DNA from: an uncultured Mycoplasmatota bacterium
Lineage (GTDB): Bacteria; Bacillota_I; Bacilli_A; Izemoplasmatales; Izemoplasmataceae
Assembly (NCBI GenBank): GCA_913062645.1
Contig: CAJXVW010000001.1
Span: forward strand, 1,240,001-1,304,000
Length of the DNA stretch: 64,000 bases
Reading direction: 5' to 3'
Positions 6,990-15,149 of the stretch are shown here, piece after piece (within the stretch, counting starts at the first letter, position 1; each line of letters opens with the position of its first letter). Both the position numbers and the translations under genes were made by a program. Under the pieces are notes generated by a model that ran no database searches, had not been told where the DNA came from, and saw only the letters and a list, made by a program, of their open reading frames with translations.

Positions 6990-8228
6990 ATGAAAAAAAC
7001 ATCCCTTGTCATCATCGCTTTCCTACTATTCCTTCTGGGAATTTCCGATACCACGCTGGCCGCGGAAACGCGCCAGGTCATATACTTCAAGGAAACCACC
7101 TGTCTGGTTTGCGCCGAACTCGCCGGATATCCGAACGGCCCGGGGAACGATTACGTCGAAAGCATCGACTATCTGAAGAAGATGGAAGATCAGGGCATCA
7201 CCGTCATCGAATACGACATTCAAGCCAATCCCATCATCGACGAATACGGTTACACCGATGACGACGGCAATCCCGTTGACGTGACGGCCATCGATGTCTT
7301 CGCCGCCTTCAACGACACTTACGATCGAGACAATTCGACGGTCCCCGTCATCTTCGTCGGCGACCGGTTCTTCGAGGGTCTTGAGGACATTCAGGACGCC
7401 GTCGACCGGGGCACGGTCTTCGATCTCAGCGACGATCCGCTCCTTGAGGTGAGCGTCGAAGAAGGTCAGGCCTACGCTGATCTGACGGGCATTCTCGGTT
7501 TTCTAATCGTCCTTGGGGCGGGCCTCCTGGATGGGTTCAATCCTTGCGCCATCGCGCTCTTGTTGCTGTTCATCAGCCTCCTTGGGTTCACCGAAGACAA
7601 GAAGGTCCTGATCCTCGTCAGCGTCGTCTACATTTCCGCGCTGTTCGTATCGTACTTCCTGATCGGCACGTTCTTCCTCAACGTGCTCGGTCGTTTCGCG
7701 AGTGAAATCGCCTTGATCGGATCCATCATCAACTGGTTCGTGCTGTTCTTGTGCCTGTTCTTGTTCCTGTTCAACCTGTACGACTTCATTCAGGCTCGTC
7801 GGGAACAATACGGCAAGATCAAGAACCAGCTGCCCAAATGGATCCAACGCTACAACAAGAAAATCGTCAAAGTCTTCACCGGCGCCATCAACGCCGAGAA
7901 CAAACGCGGTCTGATTCCCGTGCTCGCGATCACCTTCCTGCTCGGCATCACGCTGAGCGTCACCGAACTGGTGTGCACCGGCCAGATCTACTTCGGGATT
8001 CTCTACGGTATCCACACCCTCGAGACCATCGACGCCTACATCCTGTTGTTGTTCTACAATCTGATGTTCGTGATGCCGCTGATCGTCATCGCCGTGACCT
8101 CAGTCCGCATCCGCAGCATCGTCAGCGTCAGCAACTGGGTGCGCGAGCATATGGCCACCATCAAGTTCGCCAACGCCATGCTGTTTTTGATCATCTTCAT
8201 CTACTTCCTGTTCCGCATCATCGCCTAG
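6990..8228 (+). CDS. Thioredoxin-like/CcdA (DsbD-type) fusion protein
   Basis: This 412-residue protein joins an exported thioredoxin fold to a CcdA/DsbD-type membrane domain. A signal segment (1-24) ending in LAAE is followed by a CxxC active site CLVC (38-41) and a TVPV cis-proline motif (118-121). The membrane domain (about 163-412, six predicted segments) keeps the paired cysteines expected for transmembrane electron transfer, in NPCA (C186) and ELVCTG (C329). It would carry reducing power from cytoplasmic thioredoxin to exported thiols. The ATG at 6990 starts the signal peptide; a GTG nine bases upstream is an alternative, and both have weak ribosome sites. It heads an operon with a 94-residue protein and a cysteine desulfurase. 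Confidence 0.8.
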   Translation: MKKTSLVIIAFLLFLLGISDTTLAAETRQVIYFKETTCLVCAELAGYPNGPGNDYVESIDYLKKMEDQGITVIEYDIQANPIIDEYGYTDDDGNPVDVTAIDVFAAFNDTYDRDNSTVPVIFVGDRFFEGLEDIQDAVDRGTVFDLSDDPLLEVSVEEGQAYADLTGILGFLIVLGAGLLDGFNPCAIALLLLFISLLGFTEDKKVLILVSVVYISALFVSYFLIGTFFLNVLGRFASEIALIGSIINWFVLFLCLFLFLFNLYDFIQARREQYGKIKNQLPKWIQRYNKKIVKVFTGAINAENKRGLIPVLAITFLLGITLSVTELVCTGQIYFGILYGIHTLETIDAYILLLFYNLMFVMPLIVIAVTSVRIRSIVSVSNWVREHMATIKFANAMLFLIIFIYFLFRIIA

Positions 8229-8239
8229 GAGGGGTACGC

Positions 8240-8524
8240 ATGAAACAACTCATCACCATCACGCGCAATGGCAAGGTCGTCTACGACGGCCGCATCGCCG
8301 ACATCCCGATCCAGCACGACGCGATCATCGCCAAGAGCGTCGCGCTGTTCGACGACGACGATCCGTGCATCATCCATCAGTCCTACGTGATCAAGGAATA
8401 CGTCGACGAACTGCTGACGCTGTTCGGGAACGCCAAGGAACTCCGCGGCGCCGATTATCAATCGGAACTCGATTTCCTCGACGTTGCCGCGTTGGACCAG
8501 TGCGTCTTCCGCTTGAAGGGGTGA
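8240..8524 (+). CDS. Conserved-looking small protein of unknown function
   Basis: I do not recognise this 94-residue soluble, acidic protein. It starts at an ATG with a very strong AGGAGGGG site, 11 bases after the thioredoxin-CcdA fusion, and ends 4 bases before the cysteine desulfurase, so it is clearly part of that operon. It has two cysteines, in DDPCIIH (about residue 43) and at DQCVFRLKG near the C-terminus. A role with persulfide or thiol chemistry is suggested only by the neighbours. Confidence 0.75.
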   Translation: MKQLITITRNGKVVYDGRIADIPIQHDAIIAKSVALFDDDDPCIIHQSYVIKEYVDELLTLFGNAKELRGADYQSELDFLDVAALDQCVFRLKG

Positions 8525-8528
8525 GGCC

Positions 8529-9665
8529 ATGGAAGTCTATCTCGACAACGCCTCCACTACGAAAGTAAGCAAGGTCGTGTTCGACGCGATGAAACCGTAT
8601 CTTCAAGAGGAGTACGGCAACCCTTCGAGCCTCCACGACAAGGGCATTCGCATCCGCAAGGTGTTGAACACCGCGAAGAAGACCATCGCATCGCTTCTGC
8701 ATTGCGACCACAATGAACTCTACTTCACCAGTTGCGGCACCGAAGCCAGCAACTGGGCATTGAAGGGGCTCGCCTTCGCGAACCATACCAAAGGGGAGAT
8801 CATCACCACCAAAGTCGAACACCATGCGACCCTGCATGCTGCCCAGTTTCTCGAGACGATGGGCTACATCGTCCATTATCTCGACGTCGACAGCCAGGGT
8901 TTTGTCGATCTCGATCAACTCACGCGCCTGATCGGCGACAACACGCTGGTCGTCAGCATCATCCTCGCCAACAACGAAATCGGCACGATCCAGAATCTCG
9001 CCGCCATCAGCGCCATCTGCGAAGCGGCATCGGTCTATCTCCACGTCGACGCCGTCCAGGCGATCACCCACATGCCGATCGATCTCCGCACGATGAACGT
9101 CGATCTGATGAGCGTCAGCGGTCACAAGTTCCACGCCCCCAAAGGCGTCGGTCTTCTCTACATCAAGGACGGCACCCACATCGTCAATCTGATTCACGGT
9201 GGCCAACAGGAAAATGATCTCCGCAGCGGCACCGAGAATGTCCCCTACATCGTCGGGTTCACCACCGCGCTGGAACAAGGCATCGATCACTATGCCGACT
9301 ACGAGTCGCGTCTGAACGACTACGCACGCTACTTCCTGAAGCGACTCGATGAAGCGGGTGTGGACTACCGCCTCAACGGTCCGCCAATCGGTCCCGACCG
9401 TTTGCCCGGCAACCTCAATCTCTCGTTCAAGGGCTACGACGGCATGGACCTCACCTACTACCTCAACAAGGCCGGCATCTACGTCTCGACCGGCAGTGCC
9501 TGCGACTCGACCTCGATCGATCCGTCGCACGTCCTCCAAGCAATCCGCGTTCCCGAGGATTACATCCACGCCACGATCCGCTTCTCGATCGGGGCGTACA
9601 CGACCAAGGACCAACTCGATTACGCGCTGGACAACCTGATCCGCATTCTGAATGATTTGAAGTGA
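8529..9665 (+). CDS. Cysteine desulfurase (NifS/IscS class)
   Basis: The 378-residue PLP enzyme converts cysteine to alanine and a protein-bound persulfide used for Fe-S clusters or tRNA thiolation. It begins 'MEVYLDNASTTKVS', carries the HH motif 'KVEHHATLHA' (about 95-104), the Schiff-base lysine in SGHKFHAPKG (K200) and the persulfide cysteine in STGSACDS (C325) on a long mobile loop typical of group I enzymes. Full family length. It lies 4 bases after the 94-residue gene. No IscU or SufU scaffold is adjacent, so whether it serves clusters, tRNA or the redox operon is open. Confidence 0.93.
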   Translation: MEVYLDNASTTKVSKVVFDAMKPYLQEEYGNPSSLHDKGIRIRKVLNTAKKTIASLLHCDHNELYFTSCGTEASNWALKGLAFANHTKGEIITTKVEHHATLHAAQFLETMGYIVHYLDVDSQGFVDLDQLTRLIGDNTLVVSIILANNEIGTIQNLAAISAICEAASVYLHVDAVQAITHMPIDLRTMNVDLMSVSGHKFHAPKGVGLLYIKDGTHIVNLIHGGQQENDLRSGTENVPYIVGFTTALEQGIDHYADYESRLNDYARYFLKRLDEAGVDYRLNGPPIGPDRLPGNLNLSFKGYDGMDLTYYLNKAGIYVSTGSACDSTSIDPSHVLQAIRVPEDYIHATIRFSIGAYTTKDQLDYALDNLIRILNDLK

Positions 9666-9695
9666 AAACGGCACACGCTTGTGCCGTTTTTTTTG
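9665..9695 (+). terminator. Intrinsic terminator of the cysteine desulfurase operon
   Basis: ACGGCACA (9668-9675) pairs with TGTGCCGT (9680-9687), followed by a run of eight T. Confidence 0.9.
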
Positions 9696-9698
9696 TAT

Positions 9699-9723
9699 GA
9701 AAAAAGAAGCCCGCAGGCTTCTT
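9699..9723 (-). terminator. Intrinsic terminator of the zinc-ribbon gene
   Basis: AAGAAGCC (9704-9711) pairs with GGCTTCTT (9716-9723) across a four-base loop, with T residues following on the minus strand. Confidence 0.8.
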
Positions 9724-10392
9724 CTATTCGACGGTGATGGTGGTGCTTTCCAGCAGCTCTTCACCGACCACGAACTCGATCGTGTATTCGCCGATCGTCC
9801 ATCCGCCGGTCGGTCGGGTGAAGGACGTGTAGCCGCTGCCGAGGTCGTCGGTGATCGTCCACTCGTACGTTTCATAGGAATATACGTCGTCTTCGAAATA
9901 CAAACTCACATAGAGCGTCGAACCACTTTCGATGGCGCCGATGTCAAAGAATACGAAAATCTGATCGGTCGGTGCGAAGGTGTCGGTTTCGCCGGTGATT
10001 TCGCTGGTCAGCGTGTCGAAGCCGGTACCGGTCTCGATGCCGGAAATCGGTGCGCCACCGGCGATGATGAAGGAGATGGCGATGATCGCCACGACGGCGA
10101 TGAAAGCGAAGGTGAGGATTTTCTTGAATCCGCCTTTCTTGCGTTCGCCACTGCCGAAGCCGATGCTGCCACTCGTGCCGGATTGCCATTGTTTGCCTTT
10201 GAAGCCGGTTTTTTGGTACTGGTATTCTTGTTTCCCGGTTAAATCGTCGTTGTAGTCGAAGGAATTGGGAACCGTGTACTCGGTGTCTTGCCCCGACGGC
10301 ATCGGATCGGGTGCCGTCTCCTGCTGGGCGCCGCAGTTGGGACAGAATTTAGCTTGGTCTTCCAGTTTGCTGCCGCAATTCTTACAATACAT
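9724..10392 (-). CDS. Zinc-ribbon membrane protein with extracellular domain
   Basis: A 222-residue protein with an N-terminal zinc ribbon (CKNCG at 3-7 and CPNCG at 17-21), a polar linker of about 65 residues, one membrane segment 'ILTFAFIAVVAIIAISFIIAG' (about 92-112) and a C-terminal, strand-rich exported domain of about 100 residues. Such ribbon-linker-membrane proteins are common in Firmicutes and have no assigned reaction. The ATG chosen has AGGTGAG upstream; an upstream in-frame start would add ten residues before the ribbon. It is monocistronic with its own TATAAT (10423-10428) and terminator. Confidence 0.75.
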   Translation of the reverse strand: MYCKNCGSKLEDQAKFCPNCGAQQETAPDPMPSGQDTEYTVPNSFDYNDDLTGKQEYQYQKTGFKGKQWQSGTSGSIGFGSGERKKGGFKKILTFAFIAVVAIIAISFIIAGGAPISGIETGTGFDTLTSEITGETDTFAPTDQIFVFFDIGAIESGSTLYVSLYFEDDVYSYETYEWTITDDLGSGYTSFTRPTGGWTIGEYTIEFVVGEELLESTTITVE

Positions 10393-10440
10393 GAACTCAC
10401 CTCGATTGGATTTATTACTCACATTATACCATTATATAAA

Positions 10441-10477
10441 TAAGAAAAGAAACCGGATTTGTGAAAAATCGCGGTTT
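10441..10477 (-). terminator. Intrinsic terminator of the acetyltransferase gene
   Basis: AAACCG-GATTT (10450-10460) pairs with AAATC-CGGTTT (10466-10477) with a one-base bulge, followed by CTTTTCTT on the minus strand. Confidence 0.65.
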
Positions 10478-10483
10478 TCTCGG

Positions 10484-11062
10484 TTATTTAGAAACTTTCT
10501 TGTTCTTCCGCCATTCCTTGCGCGTCATCTGGTAGCTGGGCAGATCCTTGTCGAGCCGTTTGTGATAGACATCGCCGACGTAGCGGAATCCACACTTCTC
10601 GATGACCCGTTTGCTGCCGATGTTCTCGGCCAGATGGCGGATGTCGATCACCTTGAGACGGAGTTGCTGAAAGCCATAATCAATGAGAGCCTGACAGGCT
10701 CGCGTCATGTAACCGCGATTCCAATATCGGCGATGCAGCACGTAGCCGATCTCACCGGTCGCCTTGGCCCAGTCCACCTGAAAGAAATCGACCGTTCCAA
10801 TCATTTTCTGATCGGCTTTATGATAGATCGCATAGGCGGCGGGGATGCCTTTGCTGGGGCGCACGAGGAACACGTTTTGGACCGCCTGGATCGCGTCATC
10901 GATCGATTGATAGGAATCCCAGGCGAGCGTCTTCGTCACCTCATCATCGGAGGCGTAATCAAAAATGTCTTCGTAGTCATCGTAACGGACCGGCCGCAGG
11001 AGAATCTCACCGAGATCGATCGTCGGTGGATGAGCCAGTTTGGTTTCGCTGGGTTGCTGCAT
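10484..11062 (-). CDS. GNAT acetyltransferase, RimJ/RimL type
   Basis: The 192-residue cytoplasmic protein has the GNAT fold of the RimJ/RimL group, which acetylate protein N-termini or amines with acetyl-CoA. Visible are the substrate strand 'ILLRPVRYDDYEDIFDYASD', motif A around 'GEIGYVLHRRYWNRGYMTRA' and the C-terminal 'AENIGSKRVIEKCGFRYVG' typical of the subfamily. The basic tail 'RKEWRKNKKVSK' is a small peculiarity. It stands alone with its own TATAAT upstream and terminator; the substrate cannot be told. Confidence 0.85.
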   Translation of the reverse strand: MQQPSETKLAHPPTIDLGEILLRPVRYDDYEDIFDYASDDEVTKTLAWDSYQSIDDAIQAVQNVFLVRPSKGIPAAYAIYHKADQKMIGTVDFFQVDWAKATGEIGYVLHRRYWNRGYMTRACQALIDYGFQQLRLKVIDIRHLAENIGSKRVIEKCGFRYVGDVYHKRLDKDLPSYQMTRKEWRKNKKVSK

Positions 11063-11113
11063 GCTATCACCCCTTGTGTTGGCTCCATTATATCATTCAT
11101 CACCGGTTTCCTA

Positions 11114-11144
11114 CAAAAAAAGTGACAATCCGGAGATTGTCACT
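11114..11144 (-). terminator. Intrinsic terminator of pfkA-yktA
   Basis: AGTGACAATC (11121-11130) pairs perfectly with GATTGTCACT (11135-11144), followed on the minus strand by TTTTTTTG. It overlaps the end of the UPF0223 gene. Confidence 0.9.
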
Positions 11145-11382
11145 TGTATTTTTGGATCGTCTTGTGCACCGAAAAACCGCTGACTTTCTGAAATGCCTTG
11201 TCAATCTGTTTCTTGATCGCGATCGAGTTGACGACCTTACGGTAGTCCTGATGTTTCTTGCTGAAGACGACCGGGTCGACCTTGCCGGTGTTGGCCTGTT
11301 CAACGAGATCGAGGAACTCGACGATGGTAATGATCTCCTCGGTCGTGAACTGCTCGTAATCGATGGGATAGGTATAGGTCAT
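11140..11382 (-). CDS. yktA: UPF0223 family protein (YktA-like)
   Basis: An 80-residue protein that matches UPF0223 throughout: 'YPIDYEQFTTEEIITIVEFLDLVEQA' at the start and 'KQIDKAFQKVSGFSVHKTIQKYK' at the end. The family is confined to Firmicutes and its function is unknown. The ATG overlaps the phosphofructokinase stop (ATGA), so it is co-translated with pfkA, a pairing I do not recall as standard. Confidence 0.85.
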   Translation of the reverse strand: MTYTYPIDYEQFTTEEIITIVEFLDLVEQANTGKVDPVVFSKKHQDYRKVVNSIAIKKQIDKAFQKVSGFSVHKTIQKYK

Positions 11383-12533
11383 TCGTCGTCTTCGAACCGA
11401 TAACGATCGCCGAAGCAGATGCCGATCGCTTTGGCGGCTTGTACGAACTGACCGTCGGGATCGACTTGTTTGCCGCCACCCGTCGATGTTTCACCGACTG
11501 GTCCGCCACCGACGACGTCATCCAACGCAATCGAGGTGATCTTGCGGCCGCGGAGTTGGACCATGCGGCCCGATCCACCGTTCATCAGGAGATCGACGGC
11601 GTTGACACCGAAGAGCAGTCCGAGCGCACGGTCGAATTGGGAGGTGATGCCGCCGCGCTGGATGTAGGCGAGGTTGGTGTAGCGCACTTCGTGTTCCGGT
11701 ACGAGTTTGGCCAGCTGATCGGTGATGATCTGGCCGATGCCGCCCAGACGCACGCTGTCGGCGCTGTCTTCGACGATTTCCCGCACGTGGACGTCGCCGT
11801 CCTTGGGTTTGGCGCCTTCGCTGACGACGATGATCGAGAAATTGCGTCCGAACGCGTCGCGTTGACGGATCTTCTCGACGATGCTGGACAGGTCGTAGGG
11901 AATTTCGGGAATGAGAATGACGTCGGCGCTGCCGGCGAGTCCGCCTTCGAGTGCCAGCCAGCCGCTCTTGCGGCCCATCACTTCAACTACCATGACACGG
12001 TCGTGCGAGTAGGCCGTGGTGTGGATCTTGTCGAGCGCGTCGGTGATCGTTTCCAGGCTCGTATTGTAGCCGAACGTGACATCGGTAGCCGGCAGGTCGT
12101 TGTCGATCGTTTTGGGAACGCCGACCACGGGAACGCCCTTGCGATGAAAGTCGCGAGCGCTGGTAAGTGTGCCATCGCCCCCGATGACAATCAACGCATC
12201 GATGCCGAGATAGCGCATGTTCTTGATTGCTTCGTCCGACACGTCCTTGTAGGTAATCGTACCGTCGGCATTGCGAACGGGGAAGTTGAACAGATTGTCC
12301 TTGTTCGAGGATTTCAGAATCGTCCCGCCTTCGTGCATGATGCCCGAGACGCTGCGGAGTCCGAGCGGGCGGTAGTCGTTTTTGTACAGACCGGAATAGC
12401 CGCGCGTGAATCCGACCACTTCCAGGCCGTATTTGTTCACGGCGGTTTTGGTGATGCCGTTGATGACGGCGTTGAGGCCGCTGCAGTCGCCACCACCGGT
12501 GATGATGCCGATTTTCCGTATTTTTTTACTCAT
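11379..12533 (-). CDS. pfkA: 6-phosphofructokinase, group III type
   Basis: The 384-residue enzyme phosphorylates fructose-6-phosphate in glycolysis. The nucleotide loop is 'GIITGGGDCSGLN' (9-21), phosphodonor motif GGDGT (118-122) and catalytic PKTIDND (140-146). Glycine in GGDG is usual for ATP enzymes while lysine before TIDND is usual for pyrophosphate enzymes; this combination marks the mixed group III, whose donor cannot be read from sequence alone. At 384 residues it is longer than the 320-residue Bacillus enzyme, as expected for this group. The ATG follows GAGGAGG. It is co-transcribed with the UPF0223 gene and has a cre-like palindrome upstream. Confidence 0.92.
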   Translation of the reverse strand: MSKKIRKIGIITGGGDCSGLNAVINGITKTAVNKYGLEVVGFTRGYSGLYKNDYRPLGLRSVSGIMHEGGTILKSSNKDNLFNFPVRNADGTITYKDVSDEAIKNMRYLGIDALIVIGGDGTLTSARDFHRKGVPVVGVPKTIDNDLPATDVTFGYNTSLETITDALDKIHTTAYSHDRVMVVEVMGRKSGWLALEGGLAGSADVILIPEIPYDLSSIVEKIRQRDAFGRNFSIIVVSEGAKPKDGDVHVREIVEDSADSVRLGGIGQIITDQLAKLVPEHEVRYTNLAYIQRGGITSQFDRALGLLFGVNAVDLLMNGGSGRMVQLRGRKITSIALDDVVGGGPVGETSTGGGKQVDPDGQFVQAAKAIGICFGDRYRFEDDE

Positions 12534-12555
12534 GGTATTCCTCCTCATCAAGTCC

Positions 12556-12584
12556 ATTATATCGTTTTCCCGGCGCATAGTAAA
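12556..12584 (-). promoter_or_regulatory. pfkA promoter
   Basis: TTTACT -35 (12579-12584), 17-base spacer and perfect TATAAT -10 (12556-12561) on the minus strand. Confidence 0.75.
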
Positions 12585-12601
12585 CCATATTACAAAAATG
12601 A

Positions 12602-12611
12602 AAACGTTTTT
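12602..12611. promoter_or_regulatory. Possible cre-like operator between pfkA and def
   Basis: The palindrome AAAACGTTTT sits in TGAAAACGTTTTTG, which agrees with the CcpA operator core except at its last two positions. It lies 18 bases upstream of the pfkA -35 box, a location compatible with activation of glycolysis. No ccpA gene is in the window. Confidence 0.4.
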
Positions 12612-12712
12612 GACATATCATGGCCCTATTGTGGTGACAAGATTGAAAATATTGTGGTAAGACAGTTTCTTTCCCGCGTCGCATTTGATATAATGATGTC
12701 GAGGTGATTCAC

Positions 12713-13303
12713 ATGATCCTGATGAACGACATCATCCGTGAAGGACATCCGACTCTGGCCCAAATCAGTGACGAGGTTCCCATCCCGCTCACCGACGAAG
12801 ACAAGGCGATCCTCCGCGACATGATGGAATATCTGACCAACTCCCAGGACCCCGAGAAGGGGGAGGAACTGGGACTGCGCCCGGGCGTTGGCCTGTCGGC
12901 GCCGCAAATCAACATCAAAAAACGATTGATCGTCGTGTTCACGACCGATGAAAAAGGCGAGAAACTGTACAAGCTGCTCCTTGCCAATCCCCGCATCATC
13001 GCTCATAGCGAGGCGAAGACCTACATCCCCGGCGGTGAGGGTTGCCTGAGCGTCGACCGTGAAGTGACGGGACTCGTCCCGCGTTACAAGAAGATCCGCG
13101 TTCGCGCCCACCAGTACCTGCCGGAAAGCGACACCGTACGTCAGGTCGAACTGCGCATCAGCGGCTACGTCGGCGTCGTCATCCAACACGAAATCGATCA
13201 TCTCAACGGCATTCTGTTTGTTGATAAACTGGAAGAGAATCTCGATCAGCTCGAACCGATTGTCTTCCCTGTCTACGAAGAAGAGGAGGAGTCCAATCAA
13301 TGA
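12713..13303 (+). CDS. def: Peptide deformylase
   Basis: This 196-residue metalloenzyme removes the formyl group from nascent proteins. All three motifs are present: GVGLSAPQ (58-65), EGCLS (109-113) and HEIDH (159-163), giving the Cys and two His metal ligands and the catalytic Glu. Size and insertions resemble the Gram-positive type 2 enzymes. The ATG at 12713 is chosen because GAGGTGA lies 5 bases upstream; a GTG in the ribosome site is less likely. A TATAAT at 12689-12694 may be its -10. Its last codon overlaps the next gene by 4 bases. Confidence 0.95.
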   Translation: MILMNDIIREGHPTLAQISDEVPIPLTDEDKAILRDMMEYLTNSQDPEKGEELGLRPGVGLSAPQINIKKRLIVVFTTDEKGEKLYKLLLANPRIIAHSEAKTYIPGGEGCLSVDREVTGLVPRYKKIRVRAHQYLPESDTVRQVELRISGYVGVVIQHEIDHLNGILFVDKLEENLDQLEPIVFPVYEEEEESNQ

Positions 13304-13953
13304 AGATCTTCATCGATACCGCCAACGTCGCCCACATCAAGGAAATGGCCGAACTCGGCATTCTGTCGGGCGTCACCACCAATCCCACGCTGATCGCCAA
13401 GGAAGGCCGCGATTTTCTCGAAGTGATCAAGGAAATCACCGCCATCGTCGATGGTCCGATCAGTGGCGAAGTGATCAGCCTCGAGGCCGATAAAATGGTC
13501 GAAGAAGGCATCGAAATCAGCAAGATCCACCCCAATATGGTCGTCAAGATCCCACTCACCGAAGACGGCCTCAAAGCCACCAAAAAACTGAGTGAACTGG
13601 GCATCCCGACCAACGTCACCCTCGTCTTCTCGGCGAACCAGGCGTTGCTTGCAGCGACGGCCGGTGCGACCTATGTCAGTCCGTTCGTCGGACGGCTGGA
13701 CGACACGCTTGCCGACGGCATTCAAGTCGTCAGCGACATCCGCCAGATCTTCGACATCTACGGTTTCGACACGCAGATCATCAGCGCTTCGATCCGCACC
13801 CCGCAGCACATGGTCGATAGCGCGCTCGTCGGTGCCGACATCGCGACGGTCCCCTACGACGTCCTCAAAAAATCCATTCAACATCCACTCACCGACAAAG
13901 GCGTCAAAGCCTTCCTCGATGATTGGAACAAAGTGTTCAACGACAAAAAATAG
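13300..13953 (+). CDS. Transaldolase-like / fructose-6-phosphate aldolase family protein
   Basis: The 217-residue protein belongs to the small TalC/Fsa transaldolase group. Typical motifs are '[16 protein letters not shown]' at the start, '[13 protein letters not shown]' (24-36) and the Schiff-base lysine in VVKIPLT (K83). Members act either as transaldolases of the pentose phosphate pathway or as fructose-6-phosphate aldolases, and sequence at this level does not separate them. It overlaps the deformylase gene by 4 bases (ATGA) and ends in a strong bidirectional terminator. Confidence 0.9.
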   Translation: MKIFIDTANVAHIKEMAELGILSGVTTNPTLIAKEGRDFLEVIKEITAIVDGPISGEVISLEADKMVEEGIEISKIHPNMVVKIPLTEDGLKATKKLSELGIPTNVTLVFSANQALLAATAGATYVSPFVGRLDDTLADGIQVVSDIRQIFDIYGFDTQIISASIRTPQHMVDSALVGADIATVPYDVLKKSIQHPLTDKGVKAFLDDWNKVFNDKK

Positions 13954-13981
13954 AGTTCCCGATTGGGAACTCTATTTTTTT
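13944..13981. terminator. Bidirectional terminator between aldolase and peroxiredoxin genes
   Basis: TAGAGTTCCC (13951-13960) pairs with GGGAACTCTA (13965-13974). It has an A-run on the left and T-run on the right, so it can stop both the plus-strand aldolase and the minus-strand peroxide operon. Confidence 0.9.
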
Positions 13982-13983
13982 GG

Positions 13984-14673
13984 TCACTTGTCCTTCTTGA
14001 GGCACATGAACCAATCGAGACAGTACACGTCTTCTTCGGCTCCATCCATGCGGTCCTTGGCGGTGCCGCAGCTGCCTGCGGGCGGGACGATGACATCGTC
14101 GCCGGGACGCCAGTCGGCCGGGGTTGCGACGTTGTCCGCATCGGCTTTTTGCAGCGCCTGAATGATGCGTTTGATTTCGTCGAAGTTGCGTCCGGTCGAA
14201 AGCGGATAATAGAGAATCGTGCGGATCTTCGCATCGGGATCGATGACGAATACGGCGCGGACCGCCTGGGTGTTCGACTGATTCGGTTGAATCATGCCGA
14301 ACTTGTTGGCGATGTTCATCGAAATGTCTTCGATGAGCGGGAATGTGACTTCCATTTTTTCCATGCCGTTCCACTTGATTTTCTCCTGGATCGTGCGGAG
14401 CCAGGCGATGTGGGCGTACAGACTGTCGACGGACAGGCCGATCAGTTCGGTGTTCAGCGCCTTGAATTCGTCCTGCATGCGGGCGAATGTCATGAATTCG
14501 CTGGTGCAGACGGGGGTGAAGTCGGCTGGGTGGCTGAACAAGATGACCCATTTCCCTTTGTAGTCATCCGGAAAGCGGATGACGCCCTGCGTCGTCGTCG
14601 CCGTGAAACTCGGGGCGTCGTCGCCAATCAGGGGCATGCGGTGAAACTCACGTACTTCGGTTTGTTCTTCCAT
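13984..14673 (-). CDS. Peroxiredoxin, Prx6-like
   Basis: A 229-residue thiol peroxidase that reduces hydrogen peroxide and organic peroxides. The peroxidatic cysteine is in PADFTPVCTSEF (C56). The C-terminal extension with CGTAK and the closing CLDWFMCLKKDK (cysteines about 218 and 224) resembles archaeal two-Cys Prx6 enzymes, in which the late cysteines resolve the sulfenic acid. The ATG at 14671-14673 fits the conserved N-terminus; the open frame runs further upstream but into perR and without conservation. It is the last gene of dps-perR-prx. Confidence 0.93.
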   Translation of the reverse strand: MEEQTEVREFHRMPLIGDDAPSFTATTTQGVIRFPDDYKGKWVILFSHPADFTPVCTSEFMTFARMQDEFKALNTELIGLSVDSLYAHIAWLRTIQEKIKWNGMEKMEVTFPLIEDISMNIANKFGMIQPNQSNTQAVRAVFVIDPDAKIRTILYYPLSTGRNFDEIKRIIQALQKADADNVATPADWRPGDDVIVPPAGSCGTAKDRMDGAEEDVYCLDWFMCLKKDK

Positions 14674-14699
14674 GTTCTTCCCTTTCGTGTTTTGGATTT

Positions 14700-15116
14700 C
14701 TATGTTGTGGATTCTTGTTGACAGATGGGACAGATTCCGCTCAAATTCACTTCTTCGTCTTTGATGATGAACCCTTCGAGACGTTTGGCGTCGTAACGCG
14801 GGATGATCGGCGGAATGTCGTAGATGGTCCCGCACACGGTACAGCGGAAATGCGAGTGCGGTTCGTGCCACACTTCATAACGCATCTCCGATGAACTCAT
14901 GTTGACGGGTTTGACAAGGTCGTGCTCGCAGAGCAGTTTGATGACGTTGTAGACCGTTGTCTTGGACAACGTCGGCAACTCGCGGATGAGCGCACGGTAA
15001 ATGTCGTCGGCCGTCGGATGATCGGTCGACGCCGCCAGGAATTCGTAAATCTTCTGGCGGGTGTAGGACGGGCTGATCCCTTTTTCTTTCAGCATGTCGC
15101 GAACCGGCATTGTCAT
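14700..15116 (-). CDS. perR: Fur-family peroxide regulator, PerR-like
   Basis: This 138-residue repressor has the Fur winged helix ('HPTADDIYRALIRELPTLSKTTVYNVIKLL' region, about 33-62), the metal-sensing 'HEPHSH' (84-89) and two structural zinc pairs CTVC (92-95) and CPIC (129-132). PerR senses peroxide by metal-catalysed histidine oxidation and derepresses peroxide genes. Its place between dps and a peroxiredoxin gene, and a PerR-type box at the operon promoter, support PerR rather than Fur or Zur. The ATG has AAGTGAT upstream. Confidence 0.88.
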   Translation of the reverse strand: MTMPVRDMLKEKGISPSYTRQKIYEFLAASTDHPTADDIYRALIRELPTLSKTTVYNVIKLLCEHDLVKPVNMSSSEMRYEVWHEPHSHFRCTVCGTIYDIPPIIPRYDAKRLEGFIIKDEEVNLSGICPICQQESTT

Positions 15117-15149
15117 GGTATCACTTCTTTCGTGGAATGGTGAAACGGA

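Noticed and set aside
8391-9875. 494-codon minus-strand frame opposite the cysteine desulfurase
   Set aside because: The plus strand carries all catalytic motifs of the desulfurase and a proper terminator; the antisense frame runs through that terminator.
13984-14871. Longer peroxiredoxin start adding 66 residues
   Set aside because: The addition overlaps perR and is a basic, unconserved string; the ATG at 14673 matches the family N-terminus.
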